Notes: generated by a model not told the origin, from the sequence alone. A stretch of 64,000 nt of DNA from CALMKX01 sp036274895 (GCA_036274895.1 DASUEU010000058.1:124001-188000); one strand, 5' to 3'. Positions 51,998 through 60,623 are shown, counted from the first letter of the stretch. Numbers and translations are program-made.

Positions 51998-52963
51998 CTC
52001 GCCCAACGCCCGCCGGAGGTTGCCCTCCGCAGCCGCCAGTCGCCGCCGAGCCTCCTCTGCCTCCAGCCCCGCCCGGGCCATCAGAATCGCCGTCTTGACC
52101 TCGCCGCCGGCCGCTGCCAGCAGGTGCGCCGCCCGGTCGGGCGAGACCTCCCCCGCCTCGGCCGCGATGCGGCGGGCGCGGTCCTCGAGCTTGGCCGAGC
52201 CCGGCCGCAGGTCCACCATCCAGTTGCCGTAGACCTTGCCGAGCTGGACCATGGCCGCGGTGGTCATCGCGTTCAAGGCCGCCTTGGTGGCCGACCCGGC
52301 CTTGAGCCGCGTCGAGCCGGTGAGCACCTCGGCTCCGGTGGCCAGGGCCACCAGCAGCTCGGCCACGCCCTCGAGCCCCTCGTCCGCGGCACAGGTCAGC
52401 AGCACGGTGCGCGCCCCTCGCCGCCGTCCCCCTTCCAGGGCCCCGCGCACGAAGGGCGTGACCGAGCTGGCCGAGAGGCCGATCAGCAGATCTCCCGATC
52501 CCAGACTCTCTACCGCCGCTTCCCCATCGCCGGCGCGGTCTTCGGCCCCTTCCTGGGCCGTCCAAACCGCCTCGGGCCCCCCCGCGATCGCGGCCCGGAT
52601 GCGCTCCGGGTCGGTGCCGAAGGTCGGCGGGCACTCGGCGGCCTCGAGCACGGCCAGCCTGCCGCTGGTGCCGGCACCGGCGAGCAGCACGGTGCCGCCG
52701 CCACGCAGGGTCTCGGCCAGCCAGAGCGCAGCCCGGGCGATGCCGGCAGTGTGCCGCCGGGCCAGCTCGAGGCCCCGGCGGTCCTCGTCCAGGATCAGGG
52801 TCACGATCTCCTCGGGAGCCTGCAGGTCGAGGTCCCTGCTGGCGGGGTGGCGAGCCTCGGTGGCCAGGCTCTCCCAGGTCAGGCGGGTCTCTGCCGGTTC
52901 TGGGAGCTCTGCCGGTCTTGGTGGCTCTGCCGGTCTTGGGGGCGCTTCGGGCTCCGAGGACAT
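51995..52963 (-). CDS. murQ: N-acetylmuramic acid 6-phosphate etherase
   Basis: A 322-residue SIS-domain etherase that removes the lactyl group from MurNAc-6-P to give GlcNAc-6-P. Typical segments are LATEARHPASRDLDLQAPEE, VLLAGAGTSGRLAVLEAAEC, PPTFGTDPERIRAAIAGG, LKAGSATKAALNAMTTAAMV and the C-terminal UBA-like region. An unusual proline-rich N-terminal extension comes from three 18-bp tandem repeats (52889-52942). The ATG at 52963 has a strong GGGAGGTG. It is divergent from the AGCS symporter, heading a wall-recycling cluster. Confidence 0.95.
   Translation of the reverse strand: MSSEPEAPPRPAEPPRPAELPEPAETRLTWESLATEARHPASRDLDLQAPEEIVTLILDEDRRGLELARRHTAGIARAALWLAETLRGGGTVLLAGAGTSGRLAVLEAAECPPTFGTDPERIRAAIAGGPEAVWTAQEGAEDRAGDGEAAVESLGSGDLLIGLSASSVTPFVRGALEGGRRRGARTVLLTCAADEGLEGVAELLVALATGAEVLTGSTRLKAGSATKAALNAMTTAAMVQLGKVYGNWMVDLRPGSAKLEDRARRIAAEAGEVSPDRAAHLLAAAGGEVKTAILMARAGLEAEEARRRLAAAEGNLRRALGE
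52889..52942. repeat. Three 18-bp tandem repeats in the start of murQ
   Basis: Units at 52889-52906, 52907-52924 and 52925-52942 share CTCTGCCGGTCTTGGNGG. They are in frame and encode PRPAEP-type hexapeptides, so copy number can change without breaking the gene. Confidence 0.75.
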
Positions 52964-53019
52964 CCCACCTCCCTGCGGTCTACCGCTTTCGAGCACCAGC
53001 GATTATCCTCCCACCCACC

Positions 53020-54351
53020 GTGGAAACCCTGAGCCAGGCCGTCACCTGGGCCAGCAACGCCGTGTGGGGGCCGTGGACCGTCGCTCTCCTGCTCGGCACC
53101 GGCCTCTTCCTGTCCATCCGCTTCCGCTTCGTCCAGGTCACCCATCTCCGGCGGGCCATCGCGGGGCTGCGATTCCGCGGCAAGGCCGCCACGGGCGGCG
53201 TGCTCACCCCCTTCCAGGCCTTCACCACCAGCCTCGCCGGCTCGGTGGGCACCGGCAACATCGCCGGCGTGGCCACGGCGGTGGTCTCAGGCGGCCCGGG
53301 GGCGGTGTTCTGGATCTGGGCCTACGGCTTCTTCGCTGCCGCCATCAAGTTCGCCGAGGCCGTGCTGGGCCTGAAGTACCGGCAGACCGGCGAAGGCACT
53401 TTCTCGGGTGGCCCGATGCGCTACCTGGAGCACGGCCTGGGCTCCCCCGGCCTGGCCAAGCTCTACGGCCTGGTGGCCGGGGTGGCCGCCCTGACCACCA
53501 CCCCCTTCACCCAGCCCAACTCGATCGCCGTGGTCTTCCAGGACCAGCTCGGCGTCGCTCCCTGGGCAACCGGCATCGCCCTCGCCGTGCTGACCTTCGT
53601 GGTGGTGGTCGGCGGGGTGGCCTCGATCGGCAAGGCGGCGGAGAAGCTCGCTCCGACCATGGTCGGTCTCTATCTCGTGGGCGGCCTGGTCGTCCTCGCC
53701 ACCCACTTCGGCGAGGTGCCCGGGGTCTTCGCCCTGATCTTCCGCGAGGCCTTCTCCCTCGAGTCCGCCGGCGGCGGCGCGGCCGGCGTGGGCATGATGC
53801 TCGCCGTGCGCTACGGCCTGGCCCGGGGCATCTACGCCAACGAGGCCGGCTACGGCACGGCCGCCGTGGCCTACGCCACCGCCCGCTCCGACCGCCCGGT
53901 CAACCAGGGGCTCGCTGCGGTGCTCGAGGTCTTCATCGTCTCCTTCGTGACCTCCTCGGTGAGCGCCCTCACCATCCTCGCGAGCGGCGTCTGGCAGTCC
54001 GGGGCCAAGAGCACGGCCCTGGTGGCCGCCGCCTTCGACACCGCCATCCCCGGCGGCGGTTACCTCGTGGCCCTCTCGGCCCTGCTCTTCGGCTACACCA
54101 CCCTGACCGGCTGGAGCTGGTACGGCGAGCAGTTCCTCCAGTACCTCTTCGGCCGGCGCATCGTGCAGCCCTACCGCTGGGTCTTCTGCGCGCTGATCGT
54201 CTTCGGTGCCACCAGCCGGGTGGAGCTGGTGTGGGCCTGGGGGGACCTGATGAACGGCCTGCAGATCTTCCCCAACCTGATCGGTTTACTCGGCCTCTCG
54301 GCGGTGGTGGCGCGTGAGCTACGGCGGGAGAGTGAGGCGGCCTCGCCGTGA
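53020..54351 (+). CDS. AGCS-family sodium:alanine symporter
   Basis: Inner-membrane symporter of 443 residues with about 10 helices. Family signatures are GGVLTPFQAFTTSLAGSVGTGNIAGVATA, GGPMRYLEHGLG and RGIYANEAGYGTAAVAYA. It imports D- or L-alanine or glycine with sodium. The GTG at 53020 is preferred because TATCCT lies 10 nt upstream and the first helix starts soon after. In a cluster with MurQ and an Ala-Glu epimerase, uptake of wall-derived alanine is likely. It overlaps the epimerase by GTGA. Confidence 0.92.
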   Translation: METLSQAVTWASNAVWGPWTVALLLGTGLFLSIRFRFVQVTHLRRAIAGLRFRGKAATGGVLTPFQAFTTSLAGSVGTGNIAGVATAVVSGGPGAVFWIWAYGFFAAAIKFAEAVLGLKYRQTGEGTFSGGPMRYLEHGLGSPGLAKLYGLVAGVAALTTTPFTQPNSIAVVFQDQLGVAPWATGIALAVLTFVVVVGGVASIGKAAEKLAPTMVGLYLVGGLVVLATHFGEVPGVFALIFREAFSLESAGGGAAGVGMMLAVRYGLARGIYANEAGYGTAAVAYATARSDRPVNQGLAAVLEVFIVSFVTSSVSALTILASGVWQSGAKSTALVAAAFDTAIPGGGYLVALSALLFGYTTLTGWSWYGEQFLQYLFGRRIVQPYRWVFCALIVFGATSRVELVWAWGDLMNGLQIFPNLIGLLGLSAVVARELRRESEAASP

Positions 54352-55367
54352 TCGAGCTGCGCCACCACGGCATCGAGCTGGCGCTGCGCCACCCCTTCGG
54401 CCTGTCGCGGGGGGTGAGCACGGTGCGCCACAACCTGGTCGTCGAGCTCGAGCACGAGGGCTTGGTCGGTCTGGGGGAGGCGGCGCCGATCGCCCGCTAC
54501 GGCCAGGACCGGGAGAGCGCCCGGCGAGCCGTCGAGGCCATGGCGCCCCGGCTGGGGGACCCGCGGCACTTCGACGGCGCCGCGCGGGAGGCCGCGCTGG
54601 CGGCCGCCGTGCCCGGCCAGGACTGCGCCGAGGCGGCCCTGGACATCGCCCTCCACGACCTCGCCGGCAAGCGCTGCGGCGTCCCCCTTTACCAGCTCTG
54701 GGGGCTCGATTCCGGGCAGGTGCCCCTGACCTCGTTCACCATCGCCATGGACACCCCGGAGGTGGTGGCCGAGAAGGTGCGGGAGGCCGCCGAGTTCGAG
54801 ATCCTCAAGGTCAAGCTCGGCGGCCCCGAGGACCGCGCCCTGATCGAGGCCGTGCGCTCGGTGACCGACCGCCCCCTGCGGGTGGACGCCAACGAGGGCT
54901 GGACCTTCGAGCAGGCGAGGGAGCTGCTGCCCTGGCTGGCGGAGATGGGCGTCGAGCTGGTGGAGCAACCCCTGCCCGCGGCGCAGCTCGCCGAGATGCG
55001 GGAGCTGCGCCGATCCTCTCCCCTGCCCCTCTTCGCCGACGAGAGCGTGCACCGGGCCGCGGACGTCCCGCGCCTGGCCGGCGCCTTCGACGGCATCAAC
55101 GTCAAGCTGATGAAGTGCGGCGGGCCGGGCGAGGCCCTGCGCATGATCCACGTGGCCCGGGCCCACGGCCTCCAGGTGATGCTGGGCTGCATGATCGAGT
55201 CCTCGATCGCGATCACCGCCGCCGCCCACCTCTCGCCCCTGGTCGACCATGCCGACCTCGACGGCCACCTGCTGGTGACCAACGACCCCTATCTCGGCGC
55301 CACCCTGCGCGGCGGCCGCCTGGTGCCCCCCGACGGCCCCGGCCTGGGCGTGGTGCCTCGCCCCTGA
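54348..55367 (+). CDS. Dipeptide epimerase (L-Ala-D/L-Glu epimerase type), enolase superfamily
   Basis: A 339-residue enolase-superfamily enzyme. It has KVKLGG (the KxK base), the metal ligands D in RVDANEGW, E in ELVEQPLP and D in FADES, and the second base lysine in INVKLMKCGG. This is the muconate-lactonising subgroup, with features of L-Ala-D/L-Glu epimerases that recycle murein dipeptides. Substrate specificity within the dipeptide epimerases cannot be proven by eye, but the wall-recycling neighbours support it. GTG start overlaps the symporter. Confidence 0.88.
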   Translation: MIELRHHGIELALRHPFGLSRGVSTVRHNLVVELEHEGLVGLGEAAPIARYGQDRESARRAVEAMAPRLGDPRHFDGAAREAALAAAVPGQDCAEAALDIALHDLAGKRCGVPLYQLWGLDSGQVPLTSFTIAMDTPEVVAEKVREAAEFEILKVKLGGPEDRALIEAVRSVTDRPLRVDANEGWTFEQARELLPWLAEMGVELVEQPLPAAQLAEMRELRRSSPLPLFADESVHRAADVPRLAGAFDGINVKLMKCGGPGEALRMIHVARAHGLQVMLGCMIESSIAITAAAHLSPLVDHADLDGHLLVTNDPYLGATLRGGRLVPPDGPGLGVVPRP

Positions 55368-55390
55368 GGCGGAGGAAAGGAGCGGACGCC

Positions 55391-56284
55391 ATGCCCTTCG
55401 TGCTCGGGATCGACGCCGGCGGTACCAAGACCGTGGGCCTCTTGGCCGACGGGGAAGGCAAGGTGCAGGCGCAGATGCGCGCCGGCGGCGCCAACCTGCG
55501 GGTGCACGGCGAGCTGGCGGTGGAAAAGGTGCTCTACGAGGTGATCGACGCCCTGGCCCCGGCCGAGCCCCTGGCGGCGGTCTGCCTGGGCATGGCCGGG
55601 GTGGACCGGCCGGAGGAGAAGGACCTGGTCCACGAGATGCTGCGCCGGCTGGGGCTGCGCCGCTCGGTGCGGGTGGAGAACGACGCCTTCGTGGCCCTGG
55701 TGGCCGGCGCGCCGGAGAAGGTGGGCATCGTGGTGGTGGCGGGGACGGGGTCGATCGCCTACGGCGTGGACCCCTCCGGCCGCACGGCCCGCTCCGGCGG
55801 CTGGGGTTATCTGCTGGGGGACGAGGGCTCGGCCTTCTGGCTGGGCCACGCGGCGGTGCGCCAGGGGATCCGCGCAGTGGACGGCCGCGGGCCGGGCACC
55901 AGCCTCTACGACCGCATCTGCCGCAAGCTGGGGGTGGCCGAGCCGGCCGGGCTGGTGGCCTGGTTCTACGACCAGGGGGACACCCGCACCCGGGTGGCCG
56001 AGCTGGCCTCGGTGGTGGAGGAGGCGGCCACGGACGGCGACGAGGCCGCCTCGGCCCTGCTCGACCAGGCGGCCCAGCACCTGGCCCGTGCCGCGCGGGC
56101 GGTGGCGCGGCAGCTGTCCTTCCCCGAGCCTTATCGGGTGGTGCTCTCGGGCGGGGTGTTCCGCGCCTGCCCCAGTCTCTTCCGTCGGATCCAGGGCTCG
56201 CTCGACCTGCCCTCGGCGCAGGTGGTGCGGCTGGAGGTCGAGCCGGCGCTCGGCGCCGTCCGCCTGGCCCTCGAGCTGCTCTGA
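55391..56284 (+). CDS. BadF/BadG-type sugar kinase, probable N-acetylglucosamine kinase
   Basis: ASKHA-fold kinase of 297 residues. It has the phosphate-1 loop LGIDAGGTKTVGLLAD, the phosphate-2 region VVVAGTGSIAYG, GGWGYLLGDEGSAFWLG and the adenosine motif VLSGGVF. Family members phosphorylate GlcNAc, MurNAc or glucosamine. In this cluster it would supply phosphorylated amino sugars, possibly MurNAc-6-P for MurQ. The ATG has AAAGGAG upstream and lies 23 bp after the epimerase stop. Confidence 0.88.
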   Translation: MPFVLGIDAGGTKTVGLLADGEGKVQAQMRAGGANLRVHGELAVEKVLYEVIDALAPAEPLAAVCLGMAGVDRPEEKDLVHEMLRRLGLRRSVRVENDAFVALVAGAPEKVGIVVVAGTGSIAYGVDPSGRTARSGGWGYLLGDEGSAFWLGHAAVRQGIRAVDGRGPGTSLYDRICRKLGVAEPAGLVAWFYDQGDTRTRVAELASVVEEAATDGDEAASALLDQAAQHLARAARAVARQLSFPEPYRVVLSGGVFRACPSLFRRIQGSLDLPSAQVVRLEVEPALGAVRLALELL

Positions 56285-56302
56285 GCGGGGCTCGTCGAGA
56301 CC

Positions 56303-57076
56303 ATGGCGGACGCTGGCTCGAAGGTCCTGATCGTCAACGCGGACGACCTCGGCCGCACGCCGGGGATCAACGCCGGGATCTTCGAGGCCCACGAACGGGG
56401 AATCGTCACCAGCGCGACGCTGATGGTGGGCTTCCCGGCGGCCGAGGCGGCAGCCCGAGAGCTGCCCCGCCTGCCGCGGCTGGGAGTGGGGTTACACGTG
56501 GCGCTGACCGGCGCCCGCCCCCTGCTGCCCCCCGAGCGGGTGCCCAGCCTGGTAGGCCCCGACGGCGCCTTCCCCCCGCACCCGAGCCGTTTCGTTGACC
56601 TCGACCCGGGCGAGGTGCGCTCCGAAGTGGAGGCCCAGTTCGCCCGCTTCCAGCAGCTCACCGGCCGCCTACCCACCCACCTCGACAGCCACCACCACAG
56701 CCACCGTCACCCGGTGGTCTGCGAGGCGCTGATCGAGGTAGCCAAGCGCCACGGGCTGCCGGTGCGCAACGCCTCGCCCGAGGTCGACGCGCGGCTGCTT
56801 CAAGCCGGGGTCCCGACCACGGATGCCTTCATCGAGCGCTTCTACGGCCCGGACGCCACGCTCGAAGTGTTGCTCGAGATCCTGGCCGGGGTCGGGACAG
56901 GCATCACCGAGCTGATGTGCCACCCGGCTCGGGTGGACGACGACCTGCGGGCTGGAAGCAGCTACGTCGAAGAGAGAGAAGCCGAGCTCGCGGCGCTCTG
57001 CCATGCGGAGGTGCTGCGGGCGGTGCGGGGGATGGGACTGGAACTGGGGAGCTTCGACGGAGTGGGGGGCGGGTAA
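56303..57076 (+). CDS. ChbG/YdjC-family carbohydrate deacetylase
   Basis: A 257-residue metal-dependent deacetylase. Motifs are LIVNADDLGRTPGINAG, VGLHVALTGARPL, the metal-binding PTHLDSHHHSH, and ELMCHPARVDDDL near the end. The family removes acetyl groups from chitobiose or other amino sugars, or acts on hopanoid-linked sugars (HpnK). It is 18 bp after the kinase and the last gene of the wall-recycling cluster, so an amino-sugar substrate is likely. Confidence 0.9.
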   Translation: MADAGSKVLIVNADDLGRTPGINAGIFEAHERGIVTSATLMVGFPAAEAAARELPRLPRLGVGLHVALTGARPLLPPERVPSLVGPDGAFPPHPSRFVDLDPGEVRSEVEAQFARFQQLTGRLPTHLDSHHHSHRHPVVCEALIEVAKRHGLPVRNASPEVDARLLQAGVPTTDAFIERFYGPDATLEVLLEILAGVGTGITELMCHPARVDDDLRAGSSYVEEREAELAALCHAEVLRAVRGMGLELGSFDGVGGG

Positions 57077-57086
57077 GTACGATCCC

Positions 57087-57401
57087 TCAACGCCTGTGGA
57101 CTTCGTCACGATCTGGGAGCTGCCCCCCTACTCGAACCCGCGGATTCTCGACCAGATCGCGAATGCCTTCCCAGGCTGACAGGCGCTGTGCCCGGATCTC
57201 CTCCAACAGGTCGGCCGCGTCAACGTACTCCTCGCGCTGGATCCCCGCGATGGCATCGAGCAGCTCCTGCTCCTCCTCCGCCGTCAAGCGGACAGGCCGC
57301 TCTGGCTCGGTGGCGATCACCAACACCTCCTGGCCTTCGCCGAAGGTCTCCGCAGGGATCTCGAACTTTCCACCAATCACGGTAGCGGCAAGAACTCTCA
57401 T
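57087..57401 (-). CDS. Antitoxin-like small protein, no toxin partner
   Basis: A 104-residue acidic protein. MRVLAATVIGGKFEIPAETF resembles a small beta-rich N-terminus, and the following segment (RPVRLTAEEEQELLDAIAGI, then QREEYVDAADLLEEIRAQRL) resembles the helical tails of type II antitoxins. The ATG at 57401 is supported by AAGGAGG. Normally a toxin gene would follow, but downstream on this strand the ChbG gene occupies the DNA within 10 bp, so it is an orphan or its partner was lost. The family assignment is tentative. Confidence 0.6.
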   Translation of the reverse strand: MRVLAATVIGGKFEIPAETFGEGQEVLVIATEPERPVRLTAEEEQELLDAIAGIQREEYVDAADLLEEIRAQRLSAWEGIRDLVENPRVRVGGQLPDRDEVHRR

Positions 57402-57780
57402 CCGATGGGCCTCCTTCACAGGCATGTCATCGTACTCTTCTTCGGCGCTGGTAGCCCAGGCGGCCCGCGAGCCTCCCGCTCGACTCCGCCCCTCGACGGG
57501 CCGGAGTCGAGGGGCGGAACCAGACCGCCCAGGCCAGCTCGCCCGGCCCAACGGCTGCCGCGCGCTCGGCGGCCTCTCCCAGGCCGCTAGACGTTGACTT
57601 CGGAAGTCCACACCAGTAGAGTTCTCGAAACTACGAGGGATCAGTACATTGCCCCGACATCCTGCCCGAAGGCAGAGTACCGACCGGCACCGTGGTGCCG
57701 CTTGGGACGCTCGCGCGCGGGCGGCCGATTACAGAGAGAGATGTTAGGCGGCGAAAGGGGCGGCACGTGAGGATCGATCG
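57402..57780. other. Intergenic region at the left edge of the defence island
   Basis: About 380 bp without a convincing gene. It holds a strong hairpin at 57485-57518 and presumably the promoters of the divergent antitoxin-like and TIR genes. No clear sigma-70 boxes stand out. Confidence 0.5.
57485..57518. repeat. Strong 13-bp-arm hairpin
   Basis: TCCGCCCCTCGAC (57485-57497) and GTCGAGGGGCGGA (57506-57518) pair perfectly around an 8-nt loop. It stands alone between divergent genes, so it is not an obvious terminator for either; it may be a junction scar or regulatory structure. Confidence 0.6.
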
Positions 57781-58281
57781 ATGGCGAGACGAGTGTTCTT
57801 CAGCTTCCACTACGGGCTGGACCACTGGCGAGCCGCGCAAGTTCGGAACGTCGGGGTCGTTGAGGGCAACGTGCCCGTTTCGGACAATGACTGGGAATCT
57901 GTGACACGCGGCGGAGACGCTGCGATTCGGCGGTGGATTGACTGGCAACTCAACGGCACGTCTTGTGCCGTCGTGCTGATTGGGAGCGCGACCGCAGGTC
58001 GGAAGTGGATCAACTACGAAATCAAGCGGGCCTGGGGCACAGGCAAGGGCTTGGTTGGAGTGCACATCCACAACCTCAAGGACCAGTTCGGCAACCCAGC
58101 GCCAAAGGGTAGCAACCCGTTTGCTGGCTTCACGCTCAACAACGGAGCCACCCCGCTCTCGAGCGTCGCTAGGACGTACGATCCGCCATACATCATGAGC
58201 ACGCACGTCTTCGGCCACATCAAGCAGAACCTGGCGACTTGGGTCGAGGACGCTGTCTTCACTCGATCAAGGTGGCCATAG
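57781..58281 (+). CDS. TIR-like domain protein (DUF1863/MTH538, ThsB-like)
   Basis: A 166-residue protein beginning MARRVFFSFHYGLDHWRAAQVRN, the hallmark of the TIR-like family that includes Thoeris ThsB. The segment CAVVLIGSATAGRKWINYEI holds the Trp and the candidate catalytic Glu (WxxxE), and GLVGVHIHNLKD follows. Such proteins cleave NAD or make nucleotide signals upon phage infection. No ThsA (NADase or macro-domain partner) is present. Instead the stop is followed immediately by a membrane protein gene. Hand-counted 60-base lines here are near 60 percent GC against about 75 percent at 54.4 kb, suggesting transfer. Confidence 0.85.
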   Translation: MARRVFFSFHYGLDHWRAAQVRNVGVVEGNVPVSDNDWESVTRGGDAAIRRWIDWQLNGTSCAVVLIGSATAGRKWINYEIKRAWGTGKGLVGVHIHNLKDQFGNPAPKGSNPFAGFTLNNGATPLSSVARTYDPPYIMSTHVFGHIKQNLATWVEDAVFTRSRWP

Positions 58282-58728
58282 ATGGCAACGGACAATGCCA
58301 AGGTTCTGGGTGAGGAATCGCCAGGAGTCCAAGCCCACCTGTCAATCCTGCAGGCTGTTATCCAGCGGATGGCCGCGAATAGCTCGTCGGCCAAGGCGTG
58401 GTGCATTACGCTAGCGTCTGCGATTCTTGTTGTCGTCGCCGACAAAGGGCAGCCACAGTACGCGCTCATCGCCCTGATTCCCACTGTTCTGTTCCTCGTG
58501 CTTGATGCGTACTACCTAGCCCTCGAACGCAGCTTCCGGGGATCCTACCGGTGCTTTGTCGAGAAGCTCCACCAAGACCGGGCAACCGCGGCTGACCTCT
58601 ATGAAGTAGTGCCGCGCGGCCACTTGGGAAGGGAGTTCTTGCGCGCACTGCTATCCTTCTCTATCTGGCCTTTCTATCTCACACTCCTGGCTCTGATCGG
58701 CGCGGCAATCCGACTGGTGCTTTCTTAG
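58282..58728 (+). CDS. Small membrane protein paired with the TIR gene
   Basis: A 148-residue protein with a cytosolic helical N-terminus (about 1-38, QAHLSILQAVIQRMAANSS). Two membrane helices (about 39-54 AWCITLASAILVVVAD and 60-80 ALIALIPTVLFLVLDAYYLA) and a C-terminal hydrophobic helix (about 119-147) follow. The ATG directly follows the TIR stop, with no gap, so expression is coupled. I know no firm family name; small membrane proteins with similar helical N-termini accompany TIR-like and nucleotide-signalling defence genes. A pore-forming effector role is inference. Confidence 0.75.
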   Translation: MATDNAKVLGEESPGVQAHLSILQAVIQRMAANSSSAKAWCITLASAILVVVADKGQPQYALIALIPTVLFLVLDAYYLALERSFRGSYRCFVEKLHQDRATAADLYEVVPRGHLGREFLRALLSFSIWPFYLTLLALIGAAIRLVLS

Positions 58729-58886
58729 AATGTCTTGCACCAGAGGAAGCTGCCCCCCAGCAAGCTGCCCAAAAGACCGGCGACCCTCGCCTCTAGTGAA
58801 CGGAAGCGGTTGGCAGCGGAGGGCGCTGAGGATCTGCTTTCTCAGCCGCAGGAGCTAGACTACGACCTAAGCCGCGAGGTATCACG

Positions 58887-60623
58887 ATGCACATCTTCCC
58901 GACCGACGAGGAAGTCGAGCAGGCAGCAGGGCTACTGGTCAACACCTACGGGGTCTCGGCCCAACTCCTCGGCCAGCTCTTTGACACCGAGCAGCGCGAC
59001 CAGGCGAACAGCATTCTCCAGGCGCTTGGCGGCACGCGGTTAAGTTCCCTCGATGTCGCCCGGCTGCTGGTCCAGCGAGAAGGCCCAGCGCTCTTCTCCG
59101 GTAGCAAGGAGGTTACGCGCGAGTTGCGCCTGCACATCCTCAACGGGCTGCCGGACGAGAGAGTCCAGGAGTTGTTCGAGCGGAACCCGCCGGCGGGGAA
59201 GAACATCACGGCGGTGTCCCGAATGCGAAGGCCCTTGGCACGGATGAAGTGGACTTCCGGCAAGCGGTGGGCTCGGGACTTCGTCGCTTCCGCCGGGTTC
59301 CCGTTGATCTTCGCTGGCGTGGATCAGCGGGAGAAGGTGCCCACCATCCACGACGTGCCGCCGCTCAAGGTGCCGCCGAAGCTGGCTCGGTTCCAGGAAC
59401 AGCTGAAGGAGCGGATGCTCCAGGTCCTGGAGCACTACGGCGCTCGCACCCGGTGCGTGGTCACGCTGCCGACCGGAGGCGGCAAGACGCGGGTCGCCGT
59501 TGAAGCCTTCATCGACTGGATGCAGCCCCGCTTCGACGAGGGCAAGTATCTGATCTGGATCGCCCAGAGCGAAGAACTCTGCGAACAGGCGATCGCATGC
59601 CTCGAGCAGATGTGGGGTTCCCGGGAGTTCGTTCGCCCGCTGCGGATCTACCGGTTCTTTGGCGGCCGGGACATCCCCACCGACGACTTGAGGGGAGGAG
59701 CGGTGGTGGCGAGCATCCAGCAGCTCCACAACCGCATCAAGAAAGGTGCGGAGGCCACCGGGATCATCCTGAAGGACACCGGGGCCATGATCATTGACGA
59801 GGCCCACCGCGCGGTGTCCGCGATGTACGACACCCTCCTGGACCGGGCCGAAAAGATCTGCGGGCCGGACCTATTCCCGATATGCGGCCTCACCGCCACA
59901 CCAGGGCGGGCAGGGCTGAACAGCTCACAAGAGATTGTCAAGCTGGTGGACCGTTTCGAAGTCTACTTGATAAAGCCCGAATTGGGAGAGCAGTACGACG
60001 CCAACCCGTTGCGGTACTTCCGGGAGCACAGGTTCCTGGCACGAGCGCGTCACGTCCTCTACCATTCGGGGTGCGAATACGAACTTACGGACGACGAGGT
60101 CGACGAGGTGAAACGCGAGACCGATCTGCCGGCCGGGTTCCTCAAGCGGTTGGCGGCCGACCGGCAGCGCAACCTCCTCGTCATTCGGCGACTGCTCGAA
60201 CTTCCCAAGGGCACACCCACCCTGGTCTACGCCTGCACCGTGGAACACGCGTACTTCTTGGCTGCAATTCTGACGGCGCAGGGGCGAAGGGCCGCTGCCG
60301 TATCCGCCGACACCCCCATGACCGTGCGTCGGGCGATGGTCCATGACTTCAAGGGGGGCAAGATCGAGGCCCTCTGCAACTACGGCGTCCTGACCACCGG
60401 GTTCGACGCCCCGAAGACGGAGTGCATTGCCCTCTGCCGGCCGACCACCAGCGAGGTGCTCTACGAACAGATCATCGGTCGCGGAGTCCGCGGGCCAGCA
60501 TTCGGAGGCACCGAGGAGTGCACGATCATTGACTTCGCGGACAACATTCGGCGTCTCGGGCCGCCGCTCGCGTACAAGCGGTTTGCAGACTTCTGGAGTA
60601 CAGAGGACACGGAGGGAGTGTAA
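58887..60623 (+). CDS. SF2 DEAD/DEAH-box helicase, probable defence gene
   Basis: A 578-residue superfamily 2 helicase. The first 170 residues are an unknown helical domain. Motif I is TLPTGGGKTRVAVEAF, motif II MIIDEAHRA, motif III GLTATPGR, and the second RecA domain ends with motif VI QIIGRGVRGP. The ATG at 58887 has GAGGT upstream. It resembles the helicase subunits of restriction and other anti-phage systems, but no nuclease or methylase partner is intact next to it. It follows the TIR/membrane pair by 158 bp, on the same strand. Confidence 0.87.
   Translation: MHIFPTDEEVEQAAGLLVNTYGVSAQLLGQLFDTEQRDQANSILQALGGTRLSSLDVARLLVQREGPALFSGSKEVTRELRLHILNGLPDERVQELFERNPPAGKNITAVSRMRRPLARMKWTSGKRWARDFVASAGFPLIFAGVDQREKVPTIHDVPPLKVPPKLARFQEQLKERMLQVLEHYGARTRCVVTLPTGGGKTRVAVEAFIDWMQPRFDEGKYLIWIAQSEELCEQAIACLEQMWGSREFVRPLRIYRFFGGRDIPTDDLRGGAVVASIQQLHNRIKKGAEATGIILKDTGAMIIDEAHRAVSAMYDTLLDRAEKICGPDLFPICGLTATPGRAGLNSSQEIVKLVDRFEVYLIKPELGEQYDANPLRYFREHRFLARARHVLYHSGCEYELTDDEVDEVKRETDLPAGFLKRLAADRQRNLLVIRRLLELPKGTPTLVYACTVEHAYFLAAILTAQGRRAAAVSADTPMTVRRAMVHDFKGGKIEALCNYGVLTTGFDAPKTECIALCRPTTSEVLYEQIIGRGVRGPAFGGTEECTIIDFADNIRRLGPPLAYKRFADFWSTEDTEGV

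Noticed and set aside
57546..57747. GCCCAAC and GTTAGGC resembling integron attC ends before the TIR gene
   Set aside because: They are about 190 bp apart, longer than attC sites, and no paired inner arms are visible.
58735..59043. Open frame with TTG start between the membrane protein and helicase genes
   Set aside because: It has no ribosome site, overlaps the helicase start in another frame and looks random.
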